Shown here one piece after another: positions 34,608-43,881 of a stretch of DNA of 64,000 nt. The stretch is from Microbacterium sp. (lineage in GTDB: Bacteria > Actinomycetota > Actinomycetes > Actinomycetales > Microbacteriaceae), in the NCBI GenBank assembly GCA_019510305.1, contig JAEKKN010000017.1, forward strand, positions 124,001-188,000. Direction: 5' to 3'. A model generated the notes under the pieces. It ran no database searches. It was not told the origin of the DNA and worked only from the letters and a program-made list of their open reading frames with translations. Position 1 is the stretch's first letter; each line of letters opens with the position of its first letter. Position numbers and translations under genes: made by a program.

Positions 34608-35624
34608 ATGAGCATCGTCGACAACGCGATCTACGTCGACGGCGTGCGCACCGCGAATCCGCAGAGCCTGAACGAGACGTTCGAGTGCATGCGCGATCGC
34701 GGCGGGATGAGCTGGATCGGGCTGTACCGGCCGAGTGAAGAAGAGATCAGGGCGGTGGCAGACGAGTTCGGCGTGCACGAGCTGGTCGTCGAAGACGCCC
34801 TCACGGGCCACCAGCGTTCGAAGCTCGAGCGCTACGGCGACATCCTCTTCATGGTGCTCCGCCCCGCACGCTACCTCGACGACGTCGAAGAGGTCGAGTT
34901 CGGCGAAGTGCACGTGATCGTCGGACCGGACTTCGTCGTGACGATCCGCCACGCCGAGGCCCCTGATCTGGGGCGGGTGCGCCGTCGGCTCGAGGGCGAT
35001 GCGGCGCTGCTGCGTCGAGGACCCGAGGCAGTGCTGTACGCGATCGTCGACGAGGTCGTGGACGAGTACTCGCCTGTGCTCGCAGGGCTCGAGAACGACA
35101 TCGACGAGATCGAGAGCCAGCTCTTCGAAGAGGACACCGATGCGACTCAGCGCATCTACGAGCTGAGCCGCGAGGTCATCGACTTCCAGCGTGCGACACA
35201 GCCCCTGGCCGGGATGCTGGAGTCGCTGCTGCGCGGTTCCGAGAAGTACGCCGTCGATGACGAACTGCAGAAGTACCTGCGCGACGTGCTCGATCATGCG
35301 CTCCGGATCGCCGACAGGGCGACGACCTTCCGCACGCTGCTCGACAACGCGCTCACGGTCGAGTCGACGATCGTCGCCCGTCGTCAGAACGCGGAGATGC
35401 AGCGGATGACGGAGCTGAGCATCCGTCAGAACGACGAGGTCAAGAAGATCTCCGGCTGGGCCGCGATCCTGTTCGCACCGACCCTCGTCGCGGGCGTCTA
35501 CGGCATGAACTTCCGGAACATGCCCGAGCTCGACTGGATCTTCGGCTACCCCATGGCCATCGGACTCATGATCGCGATGGGCGGCGGGCTGTATCTCGTG
35601 TTCAAGAAGAACGGGTGGCTGTAG
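34608..35624 (+). CDS. corA: CorA-type magnesium/cobalt transporter
   Basis: This 338-residue divalent cation channel has a large soluble N-terminal domain with helical funnel (EIESQLFEEDTDATQRIYELSREVIDFQRATQPL), then the signature YGMNF (Gly299-Met300-Asn301) and two membrane helices with a positively charged end (FKKNGWL). It forms a pentamer. Its stop overlaps the convergent amino-acid permease by 23 bp. Confidence 0.95.
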   Translation: MSIVDNAIYVDGVRTANPQSLNETFECMRDRGGMSWIGLYRPSEEEIRAVADEFGVHELVVEDALTGHQRSKLERYGDILFMVLRPARYLDDVEEVEFGEVHVIVGPDFVVTIRHAEAPDLGRVRRRLEGDAALLRRGPEAVLYAIVDEVVDEYSPVLAGLENDIDEIESQLFEEDTDATQRIYELSREVIDFQRATQPLAGMLESLLRGSEKYAVDDELQKYLRDVLDHALRIADRATTFRTLLDNALTVESTIVARRQNAEMQRMTELSIRQNDEVKKISGWAAILFAPTLVAGVYGMNFRNMPELDWIFGYPMAIGLMIAMGGGLYLVFKKNGWL

Positions 35625-36954
35625 GCGCAGGTGGTACGGCGGAGCGCGAGCGCCGCCAGCGGGCAAGCAGGTGGAGCACGATGCCGATCGCGAGCAGACC
35701 TGCTCCGTACAGCCAGACGACGGGCCGCTGCTGGGTGAGCAGCAGGATGCACGAGGCGATGCCGAGCACCGGGATCGGCGTCCAGATGCGGAAGTGGTCG
35801 TGTTCGACGCGATCCCGCCGCAGCACGAGGACCGACACGTTCGCACTGAGGAAGACGAAGAGCAGGAGCAGCACGACCGTCTCGGCGAGGGTCGCGAGAT
35901 CGCCGATCAGGGTGAGCAGCATGGCGGCGGCTGTGGTGACGAGGATCGCCACCCAGGGCGTCTTCCGGCGTGGCAGCACACGTGACAGGGCGTCGGGGAG
36001 CAGGCCCTGCTCGGCCATCCCGTAGGTCAGCCTGCTCGTCATGATCATCGTCAACAGCGCGCCGTTCGCGACGGCGACCAGTGCGATCAGGCTGAACAGC
36101 CACGACGGGATGCTGACGCCGGTCGCCTCGACCACCGCGAGCAGCGGTCCGCTGGACTCCTGCAGCTCTGCGGCAGGGAGCGCGATCGAACTCGCGAGGC
36201 CGACCAGCAGGTAGACGGCGCCCGCCGTGAACAGCGCGGCGAACAGGGCGCGAGGGTAGGTCCTGCGAGGGTTCCTGACCTCCTCGATCATGTTCGCCGA
36301 TGTCTCGAAGCCCACGAAGGAGTAGTACGCGATCACCGCTCCGCCGAGAACGGCTATGGCTGCGGGCGTCCCCTCGGGCGTCTGCATGAGGCGCGAGGCG
36401 TCGCCGCCGCCGGCGGTGAAGAACCCGGCCACGACGACGATCACGATCACGAGGCCGCTCAGCTCGATCGCGGTCATCACGAGGTTGGCGCCCAGGGACT
36501 CGCGCACGCCGCGAGCGTTGAGTGCGGCGACGAAGGCGAGGAACGCGATCGCGACCGGGATGGTGGGCAGGTCGAAGAAGGTGCCGAGGTAGTCGCCGGC
36601 GAAGGCGATCGCGAGCCCGGCCGCGCTCGTGACCCCGGCGGCCAGCATGCAGAAGCCGACGAGGAACGACACCAGCGGGCTGCGGAACGCGCGCTCGGCG
36701 AAAACCGAGGCGCCGCCGGCGCGGGGGTACTTCGTCACGAGTTCCGCGTACGAGCCGGCGGTGAGCAGTGCCAGGAGGAGCGCGAGGACCAGCGGAGCCC
36801 ACAGCATGCCGCCGACCTTCTCGGACAGCACGCCCATCAGCGCGTAGATGCCGGCCCCGAGCACGTCGCCGAGGATGAAGGTGAAAAGCAGCGGGCCGGT
36901 GACGGCGCGGCGCAGACGGGTGGAAGGCTCGGCGTCGGACAGCGAATCGGTCAT
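35602..36954 (-). CDS. APC family amino acid permease
   Basis: This 450-residue transporter has 12 membrane helices. GDVLGAGIYALMG matches the first-helix GxGIF/Y motif, and AYYSFVGFETSANMIEEVRNPRRTYPRAL in TM6-TM7 contains the family's conserved PRRTYPRA loop. The start at 36954 is inferred, the reading frame extends further upstream but without membrane features. The 3' end overlaps corA by 23 bp on the other strand. Confidence 0.85.
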   Translation of the reverse strand: MTDSLSDAEPSTRLRRAVTGPLLFTFILGDVLGAGIYALMGVLSEKVGGMLWAPLVLALLLALLTAGSYAELVTKYPRAGGASVFAERAFRSPLVSFLVGFCMLAAGVTSAAGLAIAFAGDYLGTFFDLPTIPVAIAFLAFVAALNARGVRESLGANLVMTAIELSGLVIVIVVVAGFFTAGGGDASRLMQTPEGTPAAIAVLGGAVIAYYSFVGFETSANMIEEVRNPRRTYPRALFAALFTAGAVYLLVGLASSIALPAAELQESSGPLLAVVEATGVSIPSWLFSLIALVAVANGALLTMIMTSRLTYGMAEQGLLPDALSRVLPRRKTPWVAILVTTAAAMLLTLIGDLATLAETVVLLLLFVFLSANVSVLVLRRDRVEHDHFRIWTPIPVLGIASCILLLTQQRPVVWLYGAGLLAIGIVLHLLARWRRSRSAVPPAPTATRSS

Positions 36955-37198
36955 CCGGCCACGGTAGGCGGGCGCGGTGCGACAGGCGATGGGCTTGACA
37001 GAGGATGCCTGACTCCTGGGACCGACTCCATCGGGACCGGGCATTGCGCTCAGGAGATTCACAGGATCACCGCGCGGCATCCGTCGTTCTGTATACCAGG
37101 GCGCTACTCTCGGTGACGCCATGGAGGGTGCGTCGGCCGGAGTGCGCGGGCGGTCGGAGTGCTCACCGTAATCGATTCTCAAGAAAGAGAGCACTCTC

Positions 37199-37765
37199 AT
37201 CAGCGGCAGCCCGCTGACGCCGCTCGCGATCGGCCTCGCCCTCGCGGTTCTGATCTACGGCACCGGGCACATCTCCGGCGCCCACCTGAACCCGGCCGTC
37301 TCGGTCGGCGTCTTCCTCCGCGGCGGTCTCAGCGCCATCGACCTGGTCGCGTACATCGTGGCGCAGTTCGTGGGCGGCGCGCTCGCCGCACTCGTCAGCT
37401 TCGCCGTCTGGCCCGCCGCCGAGAAGGCCACGGAGATCGAGGTCGGCCCTGCCTTCCTCGTCGAGGCTCTGTTCACTCTCGCCCTCGTGTGGGCCGTTCT
37501 GAACTCCGCCACCTCGAAGGACACCGACGGCAACTCGTTCTACGGGCTCGCGATCGGTGGCACGGTCTTCGTCGGCGCAGTGGCGGTCGGCGGGATCTCG
37601 GGCGGCGGCTTCAACCCGGCTGTGGCGCTCGGTCTCTCGATCAGCGGCCAGTTCGCGTGGAGCAACCTGTGGCTCTACATCCTCGCTCCGGTCGTCGGCG
37701 CAGTCGTCGCCGCAGTCCTGTTCCGTGTGCTGAACACGGACGACGCCAAGAAGATCGGCGCCTGA
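37199..37765 (+). pseudogene. MIP family channel (aquaporin) lacking the first membrane helix
   Basis: The frame codes for ISGSPLTPLAIGLALAV... and contains both NPA signatures, HLNPAVSVG and GFNPAVALG, with four or five helices downstream of the first one. The usual first helix (AEFxGTF...) and any in-frame start codon are missing; a stop (TAA 37169-37171) closes the frame upstream. So the 5' end seems deleted. A strong hairpin follows the stop. Translation from a non-standard start could still occur. Confidence 0.7.
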
Positions 37766-37780
37766 CTCCACGCTGCACCA

Positions 37781-37816
37781 GAGATGCCGCGTCCTCTTCG
37801 GAGGGCGCGGCATCTC
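37781..37816 (+). terminator. TTCG-loop terminator after aquaporin remnant
   Basis: GAGATGCCGCGTCCTC and GAGGGCGCGGCATCTC form a 16-bp stem with one G-U pair around TTCG. Confidence 0.85.
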
Positions 37817-37897
37817 CGCGTTCGACGGCCGCGCGACACCTTCAGGCCCTACGATGTCGTCGGCAACGGGCGGGGCATCGAGGTCGGAGGAGTGGTC

Positions 37898-38494
37898 ATG
37901 CAGGAAGAGGCGCCGGTCGGGCACGTCGTGCACCTGGTGAGGTCGTTCGACGACGACGCCGCGCCCTCGGCGATCGGCTTCGGGACCAGGGTGCGACCGC
38001 GAACGCGAATCGTGCTCTGGATGCTGGTCGGCGCGGCTGCGATCGGCACCGTCGCGGCGCTGACGGCGCTGTGGACGAGCGACGCGCCCTGGTGGTTCTC
38101 GGTGATCTTCACCGTGATGCCGACGTTCTTCATCTTCGGATGCGGCGTCGCGCTGCGAGAGTCCGCACGTCTGTCGCGGCGCGAGGCGCACCTCGTGCAG
38201 GAGTGGGCGCGTGCTCGCGAGCACGCGAAGCCGATCATGGGGCGGGTATCCGAGCGCGAGGTGTCTTTGACCGAGCACGGCGGGGTCTCGGCCTTCACCC
38301 TCACGGTCGGAGAGGCTCCGGGGGCACCGCTGCGCGCCCGGTGGCATCGCAGCAATCCCGAGAACGGCGACGCGACCCTGCTGCAGACTCAGGTGCCCCC
38401 GATCGGTTCGCGGGTGCGGATCTGGAGCGTCGGGATGCCGGATGCCCATGGGCCGGTGATCGTGGAGGCGATCGATCCGAGCGTCGTCCCATGA
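37898..38494 (+). CDS. hypothetical membrane protein
   Basis: This 198-residue protein has two membrane helices (about residues 45-65 and 72-92) with a basic segment on each side, then a cytoplasmic domain with GRVSEREVSLTEHGGVSAFTLTV. The ATG is chosen because GGAGGA lies seven bases upstream. No family recognised. It converges on the ABC transporter gene. Confidence 0.65.
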   Translation: MQEEAPVGHVVHLVRSFDDDAAPSAIGFGTRVRPRTRIVLWMLVGAAAIGTVAALTALWTSDAPWWFSVIFTVMPTFFIFGCGVALRESARLSRREAHLVQEWARAREHAKPIMGRVSEREVSLTEHGGVSAFTLTVGEAPGAPLRARWHRSNPENGDATLLQTQVPPIGSRVRIWSVGMPDAHGPVIVEAIDPSVVP

Positions 38495-38518
38495 TCAGGG
38501 AGCGCGATCGTGCCGCGG

Positions 38519-39973
38519 TCAGCGTAGGTCGCGCCGCAGGGGAACGACGACGGCCAAGACGATGGCCGCTGCGGCGTACGCCAGGAGGACGAGGCCTCCA
38601 CCGAGTGCGCTGAGGCCTGCGGGCGGTGCCGCCGCGGGGAGTTCGGCCGAGAGCGCGTCGCGGAGGAACGTGAAGTCGGTCAGGGCGGAGGTCGCGCCGC
38701 CCGGCAGGTACGGGTAGATCCGGTTCACTCCCGGGATGAGCATGAGCACGTACTCGATCACGTAGAAGTACCCGAGTGTGACGCCGATCGCGATCAGCTG
38801 GTGACGGGCGAGGGCGCCGATCGCGACGCCGATGATCATGTAGATCGCGGCCGCGAGCGCGAGCCGGACGAGGAGGGGAGCGAGATCGCTCCACGGCATC
38901 CCCAGAGTCTCGCCGCGGAGCGCCGCACCGCCGGCGACGGCCGCGGCCGCAGACGTCGACGCGATAATGCCGTAGCTGAGGCCGAGCAGCGCGTAGACCG
39001 CCAGCTTGGCGAGCACGACACCCACACGGCGAGGGGCGAGAAGGAAGGTCGTGCCGATCGTGCGGTGCCGGTACTCCGAGGTGACTGCCACCGTGCCGAT
39101 CAGCGCCGGGATGAACAGGAGCACGGAGGTGAGGCTCAGCAGCATCTCCACGCCCGCGGCGGTGTCGAGCCCCGGCAGGGGAGGATTGGCGTTCTCGGGA
39201 CCGATGACGGCGAGGAGGCCGGGCAGGGCGCCGCCGCACAGGGCTGCGGTGACGATGGCGCGGAGGAAGGCGTCTTCCAGGGTTCCGCCGTCGGCGACGA
39301 AGTCGGCGAGTGGGCCTGCCCAGGCGATGCGGCCCCGATCGATGAGAGCCAGTTCGTCGATGCACTGCTCCAACTCGGACAGCACGTGACTCGACAGCAG
39401 GACGGTGCCTCCGCGGCTGGCGAAATCCCGGAGGAAGGAGCGCAGCCAGGCGATCCCCGCAGGGTCGAGGCCGTTGGACGGTTCATCGAGGACGAGCACC
39501 TGCGGGTCGCCGATCAGGGCGTTCGCGATTGCGAGGCGCTGCCGCATGCCCGTCGAGAATCCGCGGATGCGGCGGTCGAGGAATCCGGCGATGCCCGTGA
39601 TCTCCGCCACCTCGTCGATGCGGTGATCGCGGATGCCGGCGAGGGCGGCGCTGACACCGAGGTGCGCCCTGGCCGTCATCGCCGGGTGTGCTCCTGCGAT
39701 GTCGAGGACCGCGCCGACCGTGTGGGCGGGCCTGGGCAGGTCGCGGTAGCGGATCCCGCCGAGGAGGGCGTCGCCGGAGTCGGGTCGGGTGAGCCCGAGC
39801 AGGATGCGGAGGGTCGTCGATTTGCCGGCGCCGTTGGGTCCCAGGAACCCGGTGACCCGGCCGGGCTCGGCCCGGAACGTGATGTCGTCGACGGCCGTCA
39901 CGTCGCCGAACCGCTTCGAGATTCCGCGCACCTCGATCCGCACGGCCTTCGCGTCGGTGGGGGCAGGGTTCAT
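38519..39973 (-). CDS. ABC transporter, ATPase and ABC-2 permease fused in one chain
   Basis: This 484-residue protein has an N-terminal ATPase (Walker A GPNGAGKST, signature FSTGMRQRLAIANAL, Walker B LVLDEPSNGLD, switch SSHV, residues about 10-225) joined near residue 235 to an ABC-2 type permease with six helices (RHRTIGTTFLLAPRR, YFYVIEYVLMLIPGVNRIYPYLPGG). In related bacteria these two are usually separate genes. The ATPase C-terminal part and the permease N-terminal segment appear shortened at the join. Probably an efflux system for a drug or peptide, regulated by the divergent HTH gene. Confidence 0.88.
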   Translation of the reverse strand: MNPAPTDAKAVRIEVRGISKRFGDVTAVDDITFRAEPGRVTGFLGPNGAGKSTTLRILLGLTRPDSGDALLGGIRYRDLPRPAHTVGAVLDIAGAHPAMTARAHLGVSAALAGIRDHRIDEVAEITGIAGFLDRRIRGFSTGMRQRLAIANALIGDPQVLVLDEPSNGLDPAGIAWLRSFLRDFASRGGTVLLSSHVLSELEQCIDELALIDRGRIAWAGPLADFVADGGTLEDAFLRAIVTAALCGGALPGLLAVIGPENANPPLPGLDTAAGVEMLLSLTSVLLFIPALIGTVAVTSEYRHRTIGTTFLLAPRRVGVVLAKLAVYALLGLSYGIIASTSAAAAVAGGAALRGETLGMPWSDLAPLLVRLALAAAIYMIIGVAIGALARHQLIAIGVTLGYFYVIEYVLMLIPGVNRIYPYLPGGATSALTDFTFLRDALSAELPAAAPPAGLSALGGGLVLLAYAAAAIVLAVVVPLRRDLR

Positions 39974-39998
39974 CTCGGCTCCTCAGGTAGTCTTCGTA

Positions 39999-40021
39999 TG
40001 AGAACGATGCGAATGTTCTCA
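39999..40021. promoter_or_regulatory. palindrome in regulator-ABC intergenic region
   Basis: TGAGAAC (39999-40005) and GTTCTCA (40015-40021) are perfect 7-bp arms with a 9-bp spacer, between the divergent ABC gene and winged-helix gene. A third half-copy TGAGAATA follows. Likely operator. Confidence 0.7.
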
Positions 40022-40047
40022 CGCTGAGAATAATGAATCGAGGGCCG

Positions 40048-40569
40048 ATGCGCAAGACGACGCCTATCGCCGATGTGATCATGCATCCTGTGCGGATGCG
40101 GATCATCCAGCAGATCGGAGCGCGCGAGCTGACCACGACCGCGCTGCGCGAGACCCTGCCCGACGTCTCGACGGCGACGCTCTACCGTCATGTGGCCGCG
40201 CTCGTCGACGCCGGCATCGTCGCGGTGGTCGGGGAGCGGAAGATCCGTGGTGCGGTCGAACGGACGCTCGCCCTCGGAGAGCGGATGGCGCACGTCGATC
40301 GCGAAGAGCTGCAGGCGATGGACGCCGAGCAGCTGCGTCGAGCCTTCCTCACGTACCTGGGTCAGGTCGCCGAGCGCTTCGATGAGTCGCTGTCTTCGGA
40401 TGACGCGCGGGCGCGGGACTACCTCGGATTCGGCATGACCCAGCTGCACGTCACGACGGACGATCTCGCCGATCTGCAGACGCGCCTCGGCGAGCTGCTC
40501 GCCCCGTACCTCGACCCGGACCGGCAGGGCACGAGAGCGGTCACACTCGCCACGATCCTGTTGCCCTGA
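40048..40569 (+). CDS. winged-helix transcriptional regulator (ArsR/HTH_20-like)
   Basis: The 173-residue protein starts with IADVIMHPVRMRIIQQIGARELTTTAL, then DVSTATLYRHVAALVDAGIVAVVGERKIRGAVERTLAL, a typical HTH_20/ArsR-like winged helix. The C-terminal half is helical, likely for dimerisation. ATG 40048 fits GAGGG upstream; ATG 40033 remains possible. It lies divergent to the fused ABC transporter and is the candidate regulator. Confidence 0.82.
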   Translation: MRKTTPIADVIMHPVRMRIIQQIGARELTTTALRETLPDVSTATLYRHVAALVDAGIVAVVGERKIRGAVERTLALGERMAHVDREELQAMDAEQLRRAFLTYLGQVAERFDESLSSDDARARDYLGFGMTQLHVTTDDLADLQTRLGELLAPYLDPDRQGTRAVTLATILLP

Positions 40570-40602
40570 ACGCGACCGGTGACGTGCGCGGAGTTCCCGC
40601 GA

Positions 40603-41025
40603 TCAGGCGTCCTGCTTGGCGTATGTTCCGCGCACGAGCGGGGCCGGGTCGGCATCCGCCGGCACCGCCGTATCGAGCGCGACTTCGAGGCGTTCGCCGT
40701 CGCGGCGCAGCCGCATGATCGTGCGTCCACGGGCGGAGCGGCGGTCGAGCACGAGGGTGTCGTCGTCCCAGACGGCGGAACCGGGAGTCTCTGGAACGAA
40801 GCCGTAGGAGTCGAACCACCAGAATCCCGTGCCGACGATCACCGCATGTGCGAGCAGATGCCCGCTGTCCTGAAGCTCCACATAGTCGAACAGGATGCCG
40901 TCGGGGCCAGGTTCGACGGTGAGTGCGCCGCGCGCCCTGCCCGCGGTCGTCCAGGCGGTCGGGAAGAGCTCTTCGTCGCCCGACCAGTCGCCGAGCAGGG
41001 CCGCGTATCGCGGATCAGGGGTCAT
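40603..41025 (-). CDS. hypothetical protein, lipocalin-like fold candidate
   Basis: This 140-residue soluble protein has alternating beta strands: LLGDWSGDEELFPTAW, ARGALTVEPGPDGILFDYVEL, ATGFWWFDSYGFVPET-like (seen as GTGFWWFDSYGFVPET). It resembles DUF1579/lipocalin-like proteins but no diagnostic motif is present. Convergent with the regulator; 51 nt after the monooxygenase stop, so it may be cotranscribed. Confidence 0.6.
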   Translation of the reverse strand: MTPDPRYAALLGDWSGDEELFPTAWTTAGRARGALTVEPGPDGILFDYVELQDSGHLLAHAVIVGTGFWWFDSYGFVPETPGSAVWDDDTLVLDRRSARGRTIMRLRRDGERLEVALDTAVPADADPAPLVRGTYAKQDA

Positions 41026-41076
41026 GCCATCGAGACTATGCCGGGTGCGGCCCCGTGTTCCACCTGCTGCACGAGC

Positions 41077-42276
41077 TCAGTCGCCGAGAGGCCGTCCCTC
41101 CGTGGCGACCACATGGTTGTACAGATGATTGTTGCGGGTGTCGCGCATGGCGCCGCGAAGGAAGAGCGGAAGCAGGGCGTCGCGCACGATGACGGCGAAC
41201 TTCGACGAGGTCACGGTCTTCTGTCTGCTGATGGCGCGCGAGTAGGCGACCACTTCCTCCGCCCGGCGGCGGCGGATGGACTCGTAACGAGCGAAGGCGC
41301 GCTCGTGATCCGGTTCGTCGCGCAGGCACATGGCCAGGACCGCCGCGTCCTCGAGGGCGAGGGACGCTCCCTGCCCGGCGCTCGGAGACGTCGCGTGCAC
41401 GGCGTCCCCTACGGCGACGACCCGACCGCGATGCCAGTGTGGGACGTGGGGCAGCTCGTAGATGCCGTAGACGCCCACCGCGCCGGTCGCGGCGTCGAGG
41501 ATCTGCGGCACGGGGTACGGGTCGTCGGCGTGCATCGTGCGGAGCTCGTCGAGCCAGGCCTCGTCGGGCACGGCCCGGATCTCGTCGCGGTCGATCTCGG
41601 CCCTGGCGGGATTCGCGAACCAGTAGACCGTGCCGTCGTCCCGCACGAGATAGCCGAAGAACCCGCGGGCGCCGAAGACCATGTGCTGCGTGAGAGGCGT
41701 AGGCGCAAGGCCGTCGACCCGGGCGAACCCGCCGATGCTGAGCAGTCCGCTGTAGTCCGGGTCCGGCGCGGCGGGATCGATCCATCGTCGTGTCGGCGAG
41801 CCGATGCCGTCGCAGCCGATCAGGATGTCGCCGGTCGCGCTCGTGCCGTCTGCGAAGTATGCGGTCACGCCTGCATCCGACTGCTCGATGCGTTCGAGAC
41901 GTGCGTCCCATCGGAAGCGGATGCCGGCGGCATCCGTCGCCTCGCGCAAGACGCTGTTCAGCCATTCCCGCCGCACCACGACGCTTCCTCGTGCCGGTTC
42001 TCCGGCGGGGCCGTTGGGCACCGTGCCGAGCTTGCGGCCGCGTCCGCTCCACATCTCCATGTACGGGCTCAAGTGGCCGTCGGCGAGGAGGCGATCGCGC
42101 AGGCCCAGGGTCTCGAGCACCGCGAGGCCGTTCGTCGCGACGTTGAGGAACAGTCCGCCGAACGCATCGGGGGCTGATCTGGCCTCGAAGATCTCGACCT
42201 CCCAGCCCGCGCTCTGCAGGAAGAGGGCGGCGGCGGGTCCTGCGACTCCGCCGCCGATGATGAGCGCTGTGGGCAT
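41077..42276 (-). CDS. FAD-dependent monooxygenase (PHBH fold)
   Basis: This 399-residue flavoprotein hydroxylase has the Rossmann motif GGGVAGPAAALFLQSAGW, the DG motif GCDGIGSPTRRW and the GD motif AVGDAVHATSPSAGQGASLALEDA. Such enzymes hydroxylate aromatic compounds or inactivate antibiotics (tetracycline, rifamycin) with NAD(P)H. The substrate is not predictable. It is divergent from a MarR regulator that probably senses it. Confidence 0.9.
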   Translation of the reverse strand: MPTALIIGGGVAGPAAALFLQSAGWEVEIFEARSAPDAFGGLFLNVATNGLAVLETLGLRDRLLADGHLSPYMEMWSGRGRKLGTVPNGPAGEPARGSVVVRREWLNSVLREATDAAGIRFRWDARLERIEQSDAGVTAYFADGTSATGDILIGCDGIGSPTRRWIDPAAPDPDYSGLLSIGGFARVDGLAPTPLTQHMVFGARGFFGYLVRDDGTVYWFANPARAEIDRDEIRAVPDEAWLDELRTMHADDPYPVPQILDAATGAVGVYGIYELPHVPHWHRGRVVAVGDAVHATSPSAGQGASLALEDAAVLAMCLRDEPDHERAFARYESIRRRRAEEVVAYSRAISRQKTVTSSKFAVIVRDALLPLFLRGAMRDTRNNHLYNHVVATEGRPLGD

Positions 42277-42329
42277 CGGTCCGGCCTTTCGATAGTCTGG
42301 AAGGAGACAGAGAGTCTCGAAGAAAGAGT

Positions 42330-42346
42330 CTCTCGATAGTAGAGAG
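42330..42346. promoter_or_regulatory. candidate MarR operator
   Basis: CTCTC and GAGAG surround GATAGTA as a perfect 5-bp inverted repeat directly before the MarR ATG. Upstream the AGAGTCTC word is repeated, which fits a cooperative MarR site that would also cover the divergent monooxygenase promoter. Confidence 0.55.
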
Positions 42347-42354
42347 GTTATCAG

Positions 42355-42840
42355 ATGGCCGACGGATCTGCGCGCCGTTCTGCCGCGATCGCGCGTCAGG
42401 GTGAGGCGATGCAGGAGTTCATGGCGCGCGCGGTGCTCTTCCAAGACGCCGTCGCCCGGTCGGTCGGCCTCAACGGCACCGACCTGCAGGCTGTGGGGCT
42501 TCTCATGAGCTCCGGGCCGACGACGCCCGGCGAACTCGCCGCACGAACCGGCCTCACCGCCGGTGGAGCCGTCACCGCCATGATCGATCGGCTCGAACGT
42601 GCCGGATATGTCACCCGCACGCGGGACGACGCCGATCGTCGGCGTGTGATCGTCACGGCCGACCCCGAACCGGTCCTCGCGGGCGTCGGCCCGGTCTACG
42701 CCAGAGTCGCGCAACGCTGGAACGAGTATCTCGCCACGCTCACCGACGAGCAGATCGAGTTCGCGGGTGACCTGCTGGCCGAGGCCGCCGAGATCAACCG
42801 CGAACAGATCGAGGCGCTCCGCGGGACCGGGCGGGGCTGA
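42355..42840 (+). CDS. MarR family regulator
   Basis: This 161-residue winged-helix protein has TTPGELAARTGLTAGGAVTAMIDRLERAGYVTRTRDDADRRRVIVTA, the MarR DNA-binding region. Long helices before and after allow dimer formation. It is divergent from the monooxygenase gene. Confidence 0.9.
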   Translation: MADGSARRSAAIARQGEAMQEFMARAVLFQDAVARSVGLNGTDLQAVGLLMSSGPTTPGELAARTGLTAGGAVTAMIDRLERAGYVTRTRDDADRRRVIVTADPEPVLAGVGPVYARVAQRWNEYLATLTDEQIEFAGDLLAEAAEINREQIEALRGTGRG

Positions 42841-42985
42841 CCTCGGGCGTCGGGCGGGCGCCGTCCGTTCCGGATATCCCCCGGAGAGTGTCGGGTTTCC
42901 TGCATTCCGGTGGCCGGGCCGGTCTTCCTAGAGTGCGTGGTGCGAGGGACTTCTCGCGCCCCGAGCCGACGGACAGAGGCCACCG

Positions 42986-43795
42986 ATGACATCCCTCCCC
43001 GCCCACCGCGCGACCGGACGATCGGTCGTCGTCGACGTCACCTGGTTCTTCGCGATCGCGATCGCGCTGTGCTTCGCACTCTCGGTGCCGATGGTGTTCC
43101 GGCTCGTGCCGACGGATCTCTACAACCTGATCACCCCGATCATGCAGCTGACCCCGTTGCTCGCCGCCATCATCATGTGGCTCGCGCGAAGGCCGGGCAC
43201 GTTCCGCGAGACCTTCGCCACAGGATGGCGGGGCGCACCGAAGTGGCTCGGGATCGGCATCGGCCTCATAGCCGCGATCGCCGCGATCCAGACGGCCATC
43301 GCCGTGTCATCCGGAATCTGGCCGCTGAACCCGGTCGACGAGATCCTGGCCGCGTCGGTGTGGATCATCCCGGTGTTCGTCATGCAGTCGGTCTTCGCGA
43401 TCGGCGAGGAGTTCGGATGGCGTGGCTGGTTGGCGACTCGTGCGGCATCGTGGGGATTCTGGCGTCTCGCCCTCGTCAGCGGTCTCGTCTGGATCGTCTG
43501 GCACCTTCCGGTCCTCGCCGTCATCGGAGATCGGCCCCTCTGGGACATCGTCATCTACTTCGCGGGCATGCTGCCGTGGGCCCCTCTGCTGCTCGCGCTC
43601 CGCTGGCGCTCCGGCAGCGTCTGGCCCGCCGTCCTGACGCACGGAGCGATCAACAGCATCCGCGTGTTCCTGCTGCAGTCCGTTCCGAACGCCACCGATC
43701 ATCTGCTCATCGAGGTGATCGGCTGGGTGCTCACGCTCGCCGCCGCCGTGTGGCTGATGCGCAAGGGCGGAGCGATGGTCGTGCACGATCGCTGA
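42986..43795 (+). CDS. CPBP family intramembrane metalloprotease
   Basis: This 269-residue protein has about seven membrane helices and the CAAX protease/CPBP motifs: FAIGEEFGWRGW (catalytic glutamates), WHLPVL (metal His) and THGAINSI. The family includes bacteriocin-immunity and prenyl-protein proteases; the substrate here is unknown. A second member is at 58700. Confidence 0.88.
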   Translation: MTSLPAHRATGRSVVVDVTWFFAIAIALCFALSVPMVFRLVPTDLYNLITPIMQLTPLLAAIIMWLARRPGTFRETFATGWRGAPKWLGIGIGLIAAIAAIQTAIAVSSGIWPLNPVDEILAASVWIIPVFVMQSVFAIGEEFGWRGWLATRAASWGFWRLALVSGLVWIVWHLPVLAVIGDRPLWDIVIYFAGMLPWAPLLLALRWRSGSVWPAVLTHGAINSIRVFLLQSVPNATDHLLIEVIGWVLTLAAAVWLMRKGGAMVVHDR

Positions 43796-43881
43796 TGCGC
43801 TGAGTATCGGATGCGGCGACGAAGCGGCTACGGTGGTTCGACGCAGAGTGAATCCGCCGTGTCACAGACTTGGAGATCGCA

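Noticed and set aside
37159..38613. Long plus-strand frame across the aquaporin and hypothetical protein
   Set aside because: Arginine-rich composition and overlap with two real frames show that it is a shadow.
41036..42052. Minus-strand frame inside the monooxygenase gene
   Set aside because: Arginine/histidine-rich, no domain, out of frame with the flavoprotein motifs.
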